A stretch of DNA of 64,000 nt from NCBI RefSeq assembly GCF_001270495.1, contig NZ_LGUR01000211.1, positions 1 to 64,000 of the forward strand, read 5' to 3'. Shown piece after piece: positions 7,465-16,706 of the stretch. This DNA is from Streptomyces viridochromogenes. Its GTDB lineage: Bacteria; Actinomycetota; Actinomycetes; Streptomycetales; Streptomycetaceae. Numbering within the stretch: the stretch's first letter is position 1; each line of letters begins with the position of its first letter. The position numbers were made by a program, and so were the translations under genes. The notes beneath the pieces are model-generated. The model was not told where the DNA came from and ran no database searches. It was given only the letters and a program-made list of their open reading frames with translations.

Positions 7465-9354
7465 TCAGGCCCACGCCGTTCCGGACGAGGCGGGCCGCTC
7501 CCCGTGCCAGGACCGCCACAGCGCCGCGTACGCCCCGTCCGCCGCGACCAGCTCGTCATGGGTGCCCAGCTCGGTGAGCCGGCCGCCCTCCATCACGGCC
7601 ACACGGTCCGCGTCGTGCGCGGTGTGCAGACGGTGGGCGATGGCGATGACGGTACGGCCCTGAAGCACGGCGGCCAGGGCGCGCTCGGTGTGCCGGGCGG
7701 TCGTCGGGTCGAGCAGCGCCGTCGCCTCGTCGAGGATCAGGGTGTGCGGGTCGGCCAGCACCACGCGGGCGAGGGCCAGCTGCTGGGCCTGAGAGCCGTC
7801 CGTGGGGCTGCCTCCGTCGCCCAGCGCCGTGTCGAGGCCGTCGGGCAGCCGCCGTACCCAGCCGTCGGCGCCGACCGCGGTCAGGGCGGCCCACACCTCC
7901 TCGTCCGTGGCGGACGGCTCGGCGATACGGAGGTTGTCACGGACCGTGCCGAGGAAGACATGGTGCTCCTGGGTGACGAGGACGACCTGGCGGCGCAGCT
8001 GCTCCGGGCCGAGCGAGACGACCGGGACGCCGCCGACCGTCACCGAGCCGGCGGTCGGCGCGTCCACGCCCGCCAGCAGCCTGCTCAGGGTCGTCTTCCC
8101 GGCGCCGGACGGACCGACCACGGCCAGCCGTTCCCCCGGCCGGACGGTCAGGTCGACGTCGCTGAGGACCTCGCCGCCGCGGTCGTAGGCATAGCGCACG
8201 CCGGTCACTTCGATCAGGTCGTTCGCCGGGGCGGGGGAGTCGGTGCCGGTGGCCCTCGGGGCGCGCGCCAGCCCCTCCACGCGGGCGAACGAGGCGCCGC
8301 TGCTCTGCAGTTGCTCGATCCGCATCAGGATCTCGTCCAGCGGCCCCACCATCTGCTGGAGATACAGCGCGGCCGCGACCACCGTGCCCAGGCTGATCGT
8401 GCCCCTCGCATGCAGGGCCCCGCCGACGAGCAGGACCGTCGCCACAGGGACGAGATAGGCGATCTCGACCGAAGGGAAGAACACCGAGCGCAGGAAGAGG
8501 GTGTGCAGCCGGGTCCGGCGGGACGTCTCCAGTGCGTCCCGGCTCTCCGCCACCCGTCGCTGCTCCAGCCGCAGTGCCTCCACCGTCCGGGCGCCGGATG
8601 CGGTCGCCGCGAGGATCTCCGCGACGTCCGAGGTGGCCGCGCCCTCGGCGAGGTAGCCGGTGCGGGCACGGCGCAGATACCAGCGCAGCACCGGCCACAG
8701 ACCGGCCAGACCGAGCAGGCCGCAGGCGCCCAGCAGGGGGTCCAGCGCGAAGACCGCGCCCAGCAGGAACAGAACCTGCACGGAGTTGATGAGCAGCTCC
8801 GGCCCGGCGTCGCGCAGGGTGGTACCGACGGCCGCCACGTCGGCGGTGCCGCGTGCGGTGAGGTCCCCGGTGCCGGCCCGTTCCACTACCGACGCGGGCA
8901 GGGCGAGAGCGCGGTCCACGAACTCCTCGCGGACGCGGGCGAGGGTGCGCTCGCCGAAGCGGTGGCCGACGTAGCGAGCCCAGCGGGCCAGCAGCAGCTG
9001 GGCCGCTGCCGCCATCAGGATGGCGAGGGCGAGGTGGTCGACGGTCGTCACGGGGGCGCCGCGTTTGACTTCGTCGATGATGCGGCCCACCAGGTAGGGG
9101 CCGGCGAGGCCGGCGAGGGCTGCGAGGGCGTTGAGGGCGAGTACGGCCGTGAAGGCCTTCGCGTCGGCTCGGACGAGGTGGGCGGTGGCTTTGCGGACGT
9201 CTTTGGGCGCGGCTACGGGGAGGGCTGGGCGGGTGAGAGCTCGGGACTCGGGGCCGTGTGCCGGGTGCGGGTGCGTCGTGGCTTGCCGCGCCCCGCGGCG
9301 GAGCCGCTGATTGATACGGCCCCGCGTCCCTTTGGGACGTTCGCCTTCCGTCAC
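7465..9354 (-). CDS. ABC exporter half-transporter (TMD-NBD), canonical Walker A, degenerate signature
   Basis: This is a 629-residue type IV ABC half-transporter with six predicted membrane helices (about residues 75-330) and a C-terminal ATPase. Walker A GPSGAGKTT and Walker B TLILDEATALLD are intact, but the signature reads TDGSQAQQ instead of LSGGQ. Its partner, translated just upstream (stop/start overlap GTGA at 9351-9354), has the opposite defects. Together they would build one working and one dead ATP site, as in heterodimeric exporters such as BmrCD or TM287/288. The substrate is unknown; drugs, lipids or peptides are possible. It is the last gene of the four-gene minus-strand ABC run. 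Confidence 0.9.
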   Translation of the reverse strand: MTEGERPKGTRGRINQRLRRGARQATTHPHPAHGPESRALTRPALPVAAPKDVRKATAHLVRADAKAFTAVLALNALAALAGLAGPYLVGRIIDEVKRGAPVTTVDHLALAILMAAAAQLLLARWARYVGHRFGERTLARVREEFVDRALALPASVVERAGTGDLTARGTADVAAVGTTLRDAGPELLINSVQVLFLLGAVFALDPLLGACGLLGLAGLWPVLRWYLRRARTGYLAEGAATSDVAEILAATASGARTVEALRLEQRRVAESRDALETSRRTRLHTLFLRSVFFPSVEIAYLVPVATVLLVGGALHARGTISLGTVVAAALYLQQMVGPLDEILMRIEQLQSSGASFARVEGLARAPRATGTDSPAPANDLIEVTGVRYAYDRGGEVLSDVDLTVRPGERLAVVGPSGAGKTTLSRLLAGVDAPTAGSVTVGGVPVVSLGPEQLRRQVVLVTQEHHVFLGTVRDNLRIAEPSATDEEVWAALTAVGADGWVRRLPDGLDTALGDGGSPTDGSQAQQLALARVVLADPHTLILDEATALLDPTTARHTERALAAVLQGRTVIAIAHRLHTAHDADRVAVMEGGRLTELGTHDELVAADGAYAALWRSWHGERPASSGTAWA

Positions 9355-11063
9355 TGGGCAAGCTCCTCGGCGTCTTCGGCCCGTGCCACCAGCGCTCGAT
9401 ATCCCTGCTCGGTGTGCATGAGTTCCTGGTGGGTGCCTGTGGCTGTCACCTTGCCCTCGACCAAGTAGTGGACCGTGTCCGCTCGGTCCAGGACCAGGGG
9501 GGACGTCGTCGTCACCAGCGTCGTGCGGCCCCGCCGCGTCGCGTGCAGGCGCTCGGCGACGCGGGCCTCTGTGTGGGCGTCCAGGGCCGAGGTCGGTTCG
9601 ATGGCCAGCAGGATGTCAGGGTCGGCCAGCAGCGCGCGGACCAGGCGGACGCGTTGGCGTTGGCCGCCGGAGAGGTTGCGGCCCTGGGCGTCGATCGGGG
9701 TGTCGAGGCCGTCGGGCAGGCCCCGGACGATGTCCTCGGCGACCGCGGTGCGCACCGCCTCCGCGATCGTCGCCTCGCCCCGGTCCGTGTGGCCGGCGAC
9801 CAGTTGGCGCAGGGTGTCCGCGAACAGGTCGGCCTCGTGGTCGGCGACCAGGACGCGCTGTCGGAGCTGCGGCAACGCGATCTCGGACAGGGGCACCTCG
9901 CCCCAGCTCGCCGAGGACGGGGTGTAGCGGCCCAGGCGGTCGACGACGGCCACGGCGTCGGCGGGCAGCGCCCCGGCCAGCGCGGTCAGGCGCCCCGGCA
10001 GCACCCGTACCCCGGACTCGGGGTCGTACAGCACCGCCGGTTCGGCCGGTGCGTCCCGGGTGCCCGTGTCCGGCATCGGCTCAAGCCGAAGGAACCGTAC
10101 GATCCGTCGCGCCGCCACCACGCCACGGCTGACCTGGTAGCCGCACTCGATGAAGAACGCCACCGGCCCCACCAGCACCGCGACATAGCCGTACACCGAC
10201 ACCAACTCGCCCACGGTGATGTCCCCCTGGGCCGCGAGCCGTGCCGCGAGCCAGGTCACCACGGCCAGGAACAGCGTCGGCAGCCCCACCCCGAGTGCCT
10301 GCACCCAGCTGGTCACCGCGCCGACCCGGTACCCCTGCGCCCGCAGCCGCTGCGAGTCACGGTGGAAGGCGTCGGCCACCAGGCCCTTGCCGCCGAGGCC
10401 GTTGAGTACGCGCAGCCCGCCCGCGAGGTCGGCGATCCGTGCGGTCAGTACGCCCTGCCGCTCCCGGTACTCCGTCTCCGTCCCCTGGAGCCGCCCCAGC
10501 AGCGGTCCGACGAGCACGCCGACCAGCGGCATCCCGAGCAGCACCACGACGGCGATCGGCACCGACACGGACACCAGCAGCCCGGCGATCACCAGATAGG
10601 CGACGACCGCCCCGAACCCGGGGCCGACGACGGTCAGGGACTGGCTGATCGTCTGGACGTCGCCCACACCGATCGTGACGACCTCCCCGGCCCCGATCCG
10701 GCGGGGCAGCGCGGCACCCAGGCGTACAGCGTGCCCCATCAGCACCTTGACCGTGCGGAAGTTGGCGTCCATCCGCACCCGGGTCATCGTGCGGTGCCGC
10801 ATGATGCTCAGCCAGGCGTTGAACGCGCCCACCGAGAACAGCGCGCCCGTCCACCCCACCAACGCGCCGTAGTCACCGGCCGTCAACCCGTCGTCGACGG
10901 CACGGGACATCAGGTACGGCGTCGCGGCCAGCAGCACCATCCACACACTGGAGATCAGCGCCCCGACGACGGACCGTGTCGCCTGGCGCCTGACCAGCCA
11001 CCACAGATACCGCCCCCCGCCGCGACAGTCGGGCTCGCCCGGATCCTCGTACGCGTCGATCAC
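9351..11063 (-). CDS. ABC exporter half-transporter with degenerate ATP site
   Basis: This is a 570-residue partner of the 7465-9354 protein. A six-helix membrane domain (about residues 20-310) precedes a shortened nucleotide-binding domain. No G-x4-GK-(S/T) Walker A is present: the corresponding stretch reads LTALAGALPADAVAVVDRLG. Walker B is altered to ILLAIEPTSALD, with Asp replaced by Ile. The signature LSGGQRQRV is perfect. It thus can supply a signature to the partner's Walker A but probably cannot itself hydrolyse ATP. The ATG lies 19 bases after the stop of the preceding ABC gene, so all four are likely co-transcribed. The product is full-length, so I do not regard it as a pseudogene. 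Confidence 0.88.
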   Translation of the reverse strand: MIDAYEDPGEPDCRGGGRYLWWLVRRQATRSVVGALISSVWMVLLAATPYLMSRAVDDGLTAGDYGALVGWTGALFSVGAFNAWLSIMRHRTMTRVRMDANFRTVKVLMGHAVRLGAALPRRIGAGEVVTIGVGDVQTISQSLTVVGPGFGAVVAYLVIAGLLVSVSVPIAVVVLLGMPLVGVLVGPLLGRLQGTETEYRERQGVLTARIADLAGGLRVLNGLGGKGLVADAFHRDSQRLRAQGYRVGAVTSWVQALGVGLPTLFLAVVTWLAARLAAQGDITVGELVSVYGYVAVLVGPVAFFIECGYQVSRGVVAARRIVRFLRLEPMPDTGTRDAPAEPAVLYDPESGVRVLPGRLTALAGALPADAVAVVDRLGRYTPSSASWGEVPLSEIALPQLRQRVLVADHEADLFADTLRQLVAGHTDRGEATIAEAVRTAVAEDIVRGLPDGLDTPIDAQGRNLSGGQRQRVRLVRALLADPDILLAIEPTSALDAHTEARVAERLHATRRGRTTLVTTTSPLVLDRADTVHYLVEGKVTATGTHQELMHTEQGYRALVARAEDAEELAQ

Positions 11064-11082
11064 TTGTCGTCCCCCTGGAACG

Positions 11083-12936
11083 TCACGCCAGACTGTCCCG
11101 CCACGCCTGGTGAAGATCGGCGAACCTGCCGGTCCCCGCGATGAGTTCGGCCGGTGTGCCGTCCTCGACGATCCGCCCGTGCTCCATGACCAGTACCCGG
11201 TCCGCGATCTCGACCGTGGACAGGCGGTGGGCGATGACGACGGCCGTACGCCCGTGCAGGACCGTCGACATCGCGCGCTGCACGGCCCGTTCGCCGGGGA
11301 TGTCCAGCGAGCTGGTCGCCTCGTCGAGGATCAGCACGGCCGGGTCGGCGAGCAGCGCGCGGGCGAACGCCACGAGTTGGCGCTGGCCCGCGGAGATCCG
11401 GCCGCCCCGCTTGCGTACGTCGGTGTCGTAGCCGTCGGGGAGCGAGGTGATGAAGTCGTGCGCGCCGATGGCCTTCGCGGCCTGCTCGATCTCCTCGTGG
11501 GTGGCGTCCGGCCGCCCGATGGCGATGTTCTCGGCGACCGTGCCGGAGAACACGAACGCCTCCTGCGTCACCATCACCACCCCGCGCCGCAGTTCGGGCA
11601 CGGCCAGCTCGCGCAGGTCGACCCCGTCCAGCAGGACCCGGCCCTCGGAGGGGTCGTAGAACCGGGCGAGCAGCTTGGCCAGCGTGGACTTGCCCGCGCC
11701 GGTGGAGCCGACGACCGCGACCGTCTGTCCGGCCGGCAGGGTGAGGTCGAAGCGGGGCAGCACCTCGCCGCCGGTGCGGTAGCCGAACCGGACCCCGTCG
11801 AAGACGACCTCGCGGCCGGGGTGTTCCGACTCCGGTGCCGGGAGCTGCCGGGGTTGCGACGGCTCGGGGACGGACGGCGTCTGTGCCAGCAGCCCGGCGA
11901 TCTTCTCCAGGGAGGCCGCCGCCGACTGGTACGAGTTGAGGAACATGCCGAGCCGGTCGATCGGGTCGTACAGCCGCCGCAGATACAGCACGGCCGCCGC
12001 CAGCACGCCGAGGGCCAGCGTGCCGCCCGCCACCCGGTAGGCGCCCCACAACACGATCCCCGCGACCGCGGTGTTGGCGACGAGCCGGGAGCCGACGACA
12101 TAGCGGGCCATCTCGAGCAGCGCGTCGCCGTTATTCCGCTCGTGGCGGGAGTTGAGCACCCGGAAGTCGGCGTCGTTGACGGCCTCACGGCGGAAGGCGC
12201 GCACCGGGCGGATGCCGTTCATCGTCTCGACGAACTTCACGATCACGGCGGCGATCGCGGTGGACCGCAGGGTGTACACGCGCGCCGCGCGCCGCCGGTA
12301 CAGCCGCACGAGGAGGTACAGCGGCACGAAGGAGGCCACGGCGACCGCGCCCAGGCCGAGGTCCAGCCACAGCAGCATGGCCGAGATGTAGACGAAGGAC
12401 AGGATGACCGTCACGAGTTCCTGGAGGCCCTCCTCGAGCAGCTCGCGCAGGGACTCCACGTCCGTGGTGGAACGGGAGATGAGCCGCCCCGAGGTGTAGC
12501 GCTCGTGGAAGTCGACGCTCAGGGCCTGGGCGTGGCGGAAGATACGGCCGCGCAGATCGAGCAGCACGTCCTGGCTGACCCGGGCGGAGAGCAGGATGAA
12601 CGCGTACTGCAGCACGCCGGAGGCCAGCGCGCACAGCAGATAGCCGACACCGACCGCGATCAGCGGCCCGAGGTCGTCCCGCCGGAACGCCGGTACGGCC
12701 GAGTCGATGGCGTACGCCACCAGCAGCGGGCCCGTCTGCACGGCCGCCTGCTGGAGCAGCAGCAGGAGTGTGGTGACGGCGACGCGGGCCTTCATCGGGG
12801 CGAGCAGGGAGCGCAGGAGGGCGGCGGTGGCGCCCGGGGGAGTGGGCAGGACGTCGCGGTCGAAGGGGTCGTCCGGCTTGCGGGGTTCCTCGGCCGGCTG
12901 GTCCTTGCCCGGTGCGTTGGCGGTGGTCGCCGTCAT
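11083..12936 (-). CDS. ABC exporter half-transporter (pair 1, canonical NBD)
   Basis: This 617-residue TMD-NBD half-transporter has Walker [10 protein letters not shown], the variant signature ISAGQRQ and Walker [13 protein letters not shown] with catalytic Glu. The ATG at 12936 overlaps the upstream stop (ATGA), indicating translational coupling with the 12933-14819 partner. The much longer open frame upstream of this ATG is the antisense-free extension through the partner gene and is not coding. The weak signature here matches the partner's Glu-to-Asp change in Walker B, so this pair also has one consensus and one degenerate site. The transported substrate cannot be deduced. Confidence 0.9.
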   Translation of the reverse strand: MTATTANAPGKDQPAEEPRKPDDPFDRDVLPTPPGATAALLRSLLAPMKARVAVTTLLLLLQQAAVQTGPLLVAYAIDSAVPAFRRDDLGPLIAVGVGYLLCALASGVLQYAFILLSARVSQDVLLDLRGRIFRHAQALSVDFHERYTSGRLISRSTTDVESLRELLEEGLQELVTVILSFVYISAMLLWLDLGLGAVAVASFVPLYLLVRLYRRRAARVYTLRSTAIAAVIVKFVETMNGIRPVRAFRREAVNDADFRVLNSRHERNNGDALLEMARYVVGSRLVANTAVAGIVLWGAYRVAGGTLALGVLAAAVLYLRRLYDPIDRLGMFLNSYQSAAASLEKIAGLLAQTPSVPEPSQPRQLPAPESEHPGREVVFDGVRFGYRTGGEVLPRFDLTLPAGQTVAVVGSTGAGKSTLAKLLARFYDPSEGRVLLDGVDLRELAVPELRRGVVMVTQEAFVFSGTVAENIAIGRPDATHEEIEQAAKAIGAHDFITSLPDGYDTDVRKRGGRISAGQRQLVAFARALLADPAVLILDEATSSLDIPGERAVQRAMSTVLHGRTAVVIAHRLSTVEIADRVLVMEHGRIVEDGTPAELIAGTGRFADLHQAWRDSLA

Positions 12937-14819
12937 CGGTCGGCCTCCTCGGTCCCGGCCATCAGGTGGGCGTACTCGGCGTTGCCGCGCAGCAGCTCGT
13001 GATGGGTGCCGACGGCGGCGATACGACCCTCGGAGAGCAGGGCGACGCGGTCCGCGAGCAGCACGGTGGAGGGTCTGTGGGCCACGATCAGGGCGGTCGT
13101 CTCCGCGAGCACCTCCCGCAGGGCGGCCTCCACGGCGGCCTCGGTGTGCACGTCGAGGGCGGACAGGGGGTCGTCGAGCACGAGGAACCTGGGCCGGCCG
13201 ACGACCGCCCGCGCGAGCGCGAGGCGCTGGCGCTGGCCGCCGGAGAGGCTGAGGCCCTGTTCGCCCACCTGCGTCTCGGTGCCGTGGGGCAGGGCATGCG
13301 CGAAGTCGGCCTGCGCGACGGCCAGCGCCCGCTCCAACTCGGGCTCTCCGGCTCCGTCTCCGGTTCCCATGAGAACGTTGTCCGCGACGCTGGCGGAGAA
13401 CAGGGTGGGCTCTTCGAAGGCGACCGCGACCAGGGAGCGCAGCTGTTTCCGGGACATGGCGGTGATGTCGTCGCCGTCGAGGGTGATACGGCCGGATGTC
13501 ACCTCGTGGAGGCGGGGGACGAGGGCCGTCAGGGTCGTCTTGCCGCTGCCTGTCGCGCCGACCAGGGCCATGGATTCGCCGGGGCGGATGTGGAGGTCGA
13601 TGTCGTGCAGGACGGGCGGGGAGTCCTGGGGGGCGTCGGGATAGCGGAACTGGACGTTGTGGAAGCGAAGTCCGTCGCCCCTGAGGCCCTTTGAGCCGGT
13701 GCCCGGCGCCGCGGGCTGGGCCCACCCGTTCCGCCCTGCGGAACGACTGCCCACAGTGGCCGGGGCGGCGGGGGCCGGCTCCTCCGGTACCGCGTCCATC
13801 ACCTCGAAGTAACGCTCCGTGGCCGTCGCCGCCTCCTGGCTCATCGCCAGCAGGAAGCCGATCGAGTCCACGGGCCAGCGCAGGGCGAGTGCGGTCGACA
13901 GGAAGGCGACCAGGGTGCCCGCCGAGAGGCCGCCGTCCGCCACCTGGACGGTGCCCAGCACCAGGGCCGCGCCGATGGCCAGCTCCGGCAGGGTCACGAT
14001 GACGCCCCAGATCGTCGCCAGCAGCCGGGCCTTGTGGAGCTCAGTGCCGCGCAGTGTCCGTGACAGTTCCCGGAAAGCACGCGCCTGACTGCGGTGCCGG
14101 CCGAACCCCTTGATGATCCGGATGCCGAGCACGCTCTCCTCGACGACCGTCGTCAGATCGCCGACCTGGTCCTGCGCGCGGCGCGCCACGGAGGCGTACC
14201 GCTTCTCGAAGACCACACAGGTGACCATCACGGGCACGGCCGGGATGAGGATGACCAGCCCCAGCGTCCAGTCCTGGAGCAGCATGATGATCACGCCGAC
14301 CAGAATCGTCACGCTGTTGACCAGCAGGAACGTCAAGGGGAACGCGAGGAACATCCGCAGCAGCATCAGATCGGTCGTGCCCCGCGACAGCAACTGGCCC
14401 GACGCCCACCGGTCGTGGAACGCCACCGGCAGCCGCTGGAGATGCCGGTACAGATCCGCCCGCATCGATGCCTCGACCCCGGCCAGCGGTCGCGCCACCA
14501 GCCACCGCCGCAGCCCGAACAGCAACGCCTCCGCGAACCCGAGCAGCAGCAGATACAGCGCCCCGAGCCACACGCCGGCCGGGTCCCGGTCGGCGACGGG
14601 ACCGTCCACCATCCACTTCAGGACGAGCGGGATGACCAGCGTCAGACAGGAGGCGACGACGGCCACGGCCGCGGCGGTGAACAACCGCACCCGCGCGGGC
14701 CGCACATACGGCCACAGCCGCAGCAGCGTCCGTACGGCGGACCGGCCGGACTGGTCGGGCTGGTCGGATTGGTCGCTCTGGTCGGGGCTTTCCTCGGCGG
14801 TTGCACGTGTCGTCACCAT
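12933..14819 (-). CDS. ABC exporter half-transporter (pair 1, Walker B Glu replaced by Asp)
   Basis: This is a 628-residue half-transporter and the first gene of the four-gene ABC operon. The N-terminus carries a short Asp-Gln-Ser repeat (residues 11-25), then six membrane helices and an NBD with Walker A GATGSGKTT, LSGGQRQRLALAR and Walker B FLVLDDPLSALD. Asp in place of the catalytic Glu is the hallmark of the non-hydrolytic site in heterodimeric exporters. Start options are ATG 14819 or the adjacent GTG 14816; neither has a strong ribosome site. It is divergent from the DrrA-like ATPase at 15003, leaving 183 bases for two promoters. Confidence 0.9.
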   Translation of the reverse strand: MVTTRATAEESPDQSDQSDQPDQSGRSAVRTLLRLWPYVRPARVRLFTAAAVAVVASCLTLVIPLVLKWMVDGPVADRDPAGVWLGALYLLLLGFAEALLFGLRRWLVARPLAGVEASMRADLYRHLQRLPVAFHDRWASGQLLSRGTTDLMLLRMFLAFPLTFLLVNSVTILVGVIIMLLQDWTLGLVILIPAVPVMVTCVVFEKRYASVARRAQDQVGDLTTVVEESVLGIRIIKGFGRHRSQARAFRELSRTLRGTELHKARLLATIWGVIVTLPELAIGAALVLGTVQVADGGLSAGTLVAFLSTALALRWPVDSIGFLLAMSQEAATATERYFEVMDAVPEEPAPAAPATVGSRSAGRNGWAQPAAPGTGSKGLRGDGLRFHNVQFRYPDAPQDSPPVLHDIDLHIRPGESMALVGATGSGKTTLTALVPRLHEVTSGRITLDGDDITAMSRKQLRSLVAVAFEEPTLFSASVADNVLMGTGDGAGEPELERALAVAQADFAHALPHGTETQVGEQGLSLSGGQRQRLALARAVVGRPRFLVLDDPLSALDVHTEAAVEAALREVLAETTALIVAHRPSTVLLADRVALLSEGRIAAVGTHHELLRGNAEYAHLMAGTEEADR

Positions 14820-15002
14820 CAGTTTCGAGCCTACGGATCGCCACTGACACTGCCCACCGAGTTTTGGCCGGTCCGCGCTCGGCCGCTGGACCTACAACCT
14901 GCGTGTTCGAGGAGTCGTACGGCGCCATCAACCGATCGGCCGATGCGGCTTCGAGCGTGACGGCCGATGTGCGGGGCCTCCTCCCGCCGGGACCCTGATG
15001 CC

Positions 15003-15950
15003 ATGTCCGTCATCGAAGTCACCGATCTGCGCAAGTCGTACGGCGGCCGGACCGTCGTCGACGGAGTCTCGTTCGCCGTGGAGGAGGGCGAGATCTTCGG
15101 GATCCTCGGCCCGAACGGCGCCGGCAAGACCACCACCGTCGAGTGCGTCGAGGGCCTGCGCGTCCCCGACGCCGGCCGTGTCCGGGTGACCGGCCTCGAT
15201 CCCGTCGCCGACCACGACCGGGTCGCCCACGTCCTCGGCGCCCAGCTCCAGGAGGGCCGCCTCCAGGAGAAGCTCACCGTGCGTGAGGCGCTCCAGCTGT
15301 ACGCCGCCTTCCACCCGAACCCCGCCGACTGGCGCCCGCTCGCCGAACGCCTCGGGCTGGGCGACCGGCTCGGCGCCCGCTTCGGCAAGCTCTCCGGCGG
15401 TCAGAAGCAGCGGCTGTTCATCGCGCTCGCCCTCGTCGGCAACCCCCGGATCGTCGTCCTCGACGAGCTGACCACCGGCCTCGATCCGCGGGCCCGCCGG
15501 GACACCTGGCAGCTCATCGAGGAGGTGCGGGACAGCGGGGTCACCGTCCTGCTCGTCACCCACTTCATGGAGGAGGCGCAGCGGCTCTGCGACCGGATCG
15601 CCGTGATCGACAAGGGGCGGATCGCCGCCCTGGACACCCCGGCCGGGCTGATCCGCCGCTCCGCCGGCGCCACCGTGATCACCTTCACGCCGTCCGCGCC
15701 GCTGGACGAGGAGGAGCTCAGCGCGCTTCCCGCCCTCTCCTCCGTCGCGTACAAGGACGGCCGGATCACCCTGGCCGGCGGCGACGAGACGGTCAACGCC
15801 GTGATCACGCTGCTGGCACGCCGTCACATCACCGCCCACCAGCTGCGCGTCAGCGACGCCACGCTGGACGACGCGTTCCTGGACCTGACGACGACTGACC
15901 TGACGACGACTGACCTGACGAAGACGGACCTCACGGAGACCACGTCATGA
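15003..15950 (+). CDS. ABC transporter ATP-binding protein (DrrA-like)
   Basis: This 315-residue soluble ATPase powers an ABC-2 type exporter. Walker A GPNGAGKTTT (about residue 39), signature LSGGQKQRL and Walker B RIVVLDELTTGLD are all present; a DrrA-like C-terminal extension follows. The ATG at 15003 (MSVIEVTDLRKSYGG) is where family similarity begins; no strong Shine-Dalgarno is seen. The C-terminus has four 5-residue units DLTTT, DLTTT, DLTKT, DLTET encoded by a 15-nt tandem repeat (15882-15941), so length may vary between strains. The stop overlaps the permease start (ATGA). Confidence 0.92.
   Translation: MSVIEVTDLRKSYGGRTVVDGVSFAVEEGEIFGILGPNGAGKTTTVECVEGLRVPDAGRVRVTGLDPVADHDRVAHVLGAQLQEGRLQEKLTVREALQLYAAFHPNPADWRPLAERLGLGDRLGARFGKLSGGQKQRLFIALALVGNPRIVVLDELTTGLDPRARRDTWQLIEEVRDSGVTVLLVTHFMEEAQRLCDRIAVIDKGRIAALDTPAGLIRRSAGATVITFTPSAPLDEEELSALPALSSVAYKDGRITLAGGDETVNAVITLLARRHITAHQLRVSDATLDDAFLDLTTTDLTTTDLTKTDLTETTS
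15882..15941 (+). repeat. Four-copy 15-nt in-frame tandem repeat
   Basis: Units beginning GACCTGACGACGACT are repeated at 15882, 15897, 15912 and 15927, the last two diverged. Each unit keeps frame and encodes DLT(T/K/E)T at the tail of the ABC ATPase. Confidence 0.9.
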
Positions 15951-16681
15951 ACACCGCCGTACTGCGCACCGAGGCCCGCCTGCTCGCCCGCGAACCCGGC
16001 AGCCTCTTCTGGATCCTGGTCTTCCCGCCCGTGCTGCTGGCGATCCTGGGCGCCGTCCCGGCGTTCCGCGAGCCGCAGGACGGGCTCGACGGTCTGCGCA
16101 TCGTCGACACCTACGTGCCCGTGACCGTGCTGGTCGGCATGATCGTCGCCGGTGTGCAGTCGATGCCGGCCGGCCTGACCGGCTACCGGGAGCACGGCAT
16201 CCTGCGCCGGATGTCCACCACGCCGGTCCGGCCGTCGGCGCTGCTGTCCGCGCAGATGCTGGTCCACGCCGTGGCCGCGGTGCTCTCGGCGCTGCTGGCA
16301 CTCGCGGTCGGGCGGCTCGCCTACGACGTACGACTGCCGGAGCAGCCGTACGGCTATCTGCTCGCGCTGGTGCTGGCGGTGGTCGTCTCGCTCGCCCTGG
16401 GGTCGGTGATCTCGGCGGTGTCCCGGACGGTGAAGATCGCGGGCGCCATAGGGACGGCGGTGTTCTTCCCGATGCTGTTCTGCGCGGGGGTGTGGCTGCC
16501 GGTGCAGGCCATGCCCGACGTCATGGCCGACGTGGTCGGCCTCCTGCCGTTCGGCGCCGCCGCGCAGGCCCTGAACGAGGCCATGGTGGGCGACTGGCCC
16601 GGCTGGGCCCACCTGGGTGTCATGGCCGGCTGGACGGTGGCGCTGTCGGTGGCCGCCGCACGCTGGTTCCGCTGGGAGTAG
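15947..16681 (+). CDS. ABC-2 type transporter permease
   Basis: This 244-residue integral membrane protein has six predicted helices (for example FWILVFPPVLLAILGAV, VTVLVGMIVAGVQ, LVLAVVVSLALGSVIS, AVFFPMLFCAGVWLP and the final MAGWTVALSVAAA). It is coupled to the ATPase by a 4-base ATGA overlap and the two should assemble as a 2+2 exporter. The following kinase and regulator genes are in the same orientation with 25 bases or less between them, a frequent Streptomyces arrangement in which the two-component pair controls the exporter. The substrate is not evident. Confidence 0.9.
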   Translation: MNTAVLRTEARLLAREPGSLFWILVFPPVLLAILGAVPAFREPQDGLDGLRIVDTYVPVTVLVGMIVAGVQSMPAGLTGYREHGILRRMSTTPVRPSALLSAQMLVHAVAAVLSALLALAVGRLAYDVRLPEQPYGYLLALVLAVVVSLALGSVISAVSRTVKIAGAIGTAVFFPMLFCAGVWLPVQAMPDVMADVVGLLPFGAAAQALNEAMVGDWPGWAHLGVMAGWTVALSVAAARWFRWE

Positions 16682-16706
16682 GGGGCCGGCCGTGCAGACT
16701 GGTGGC

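Noticed and set aside
4850..7663. 937-residue open frame on the plus strand across nadE
   Set aside because: It is antisense to the NAD synthetase, is Arg/Gly/Pro-rich without motifs, and has no ribosome site: a high-GC shadow frame.
9351..11063. ABC gene as a pseudogene because Walker A is missing
   Set aside because: The frame is complete, coupled to its partner, keeps a perfect LSGGQ and complements the partner's defects.
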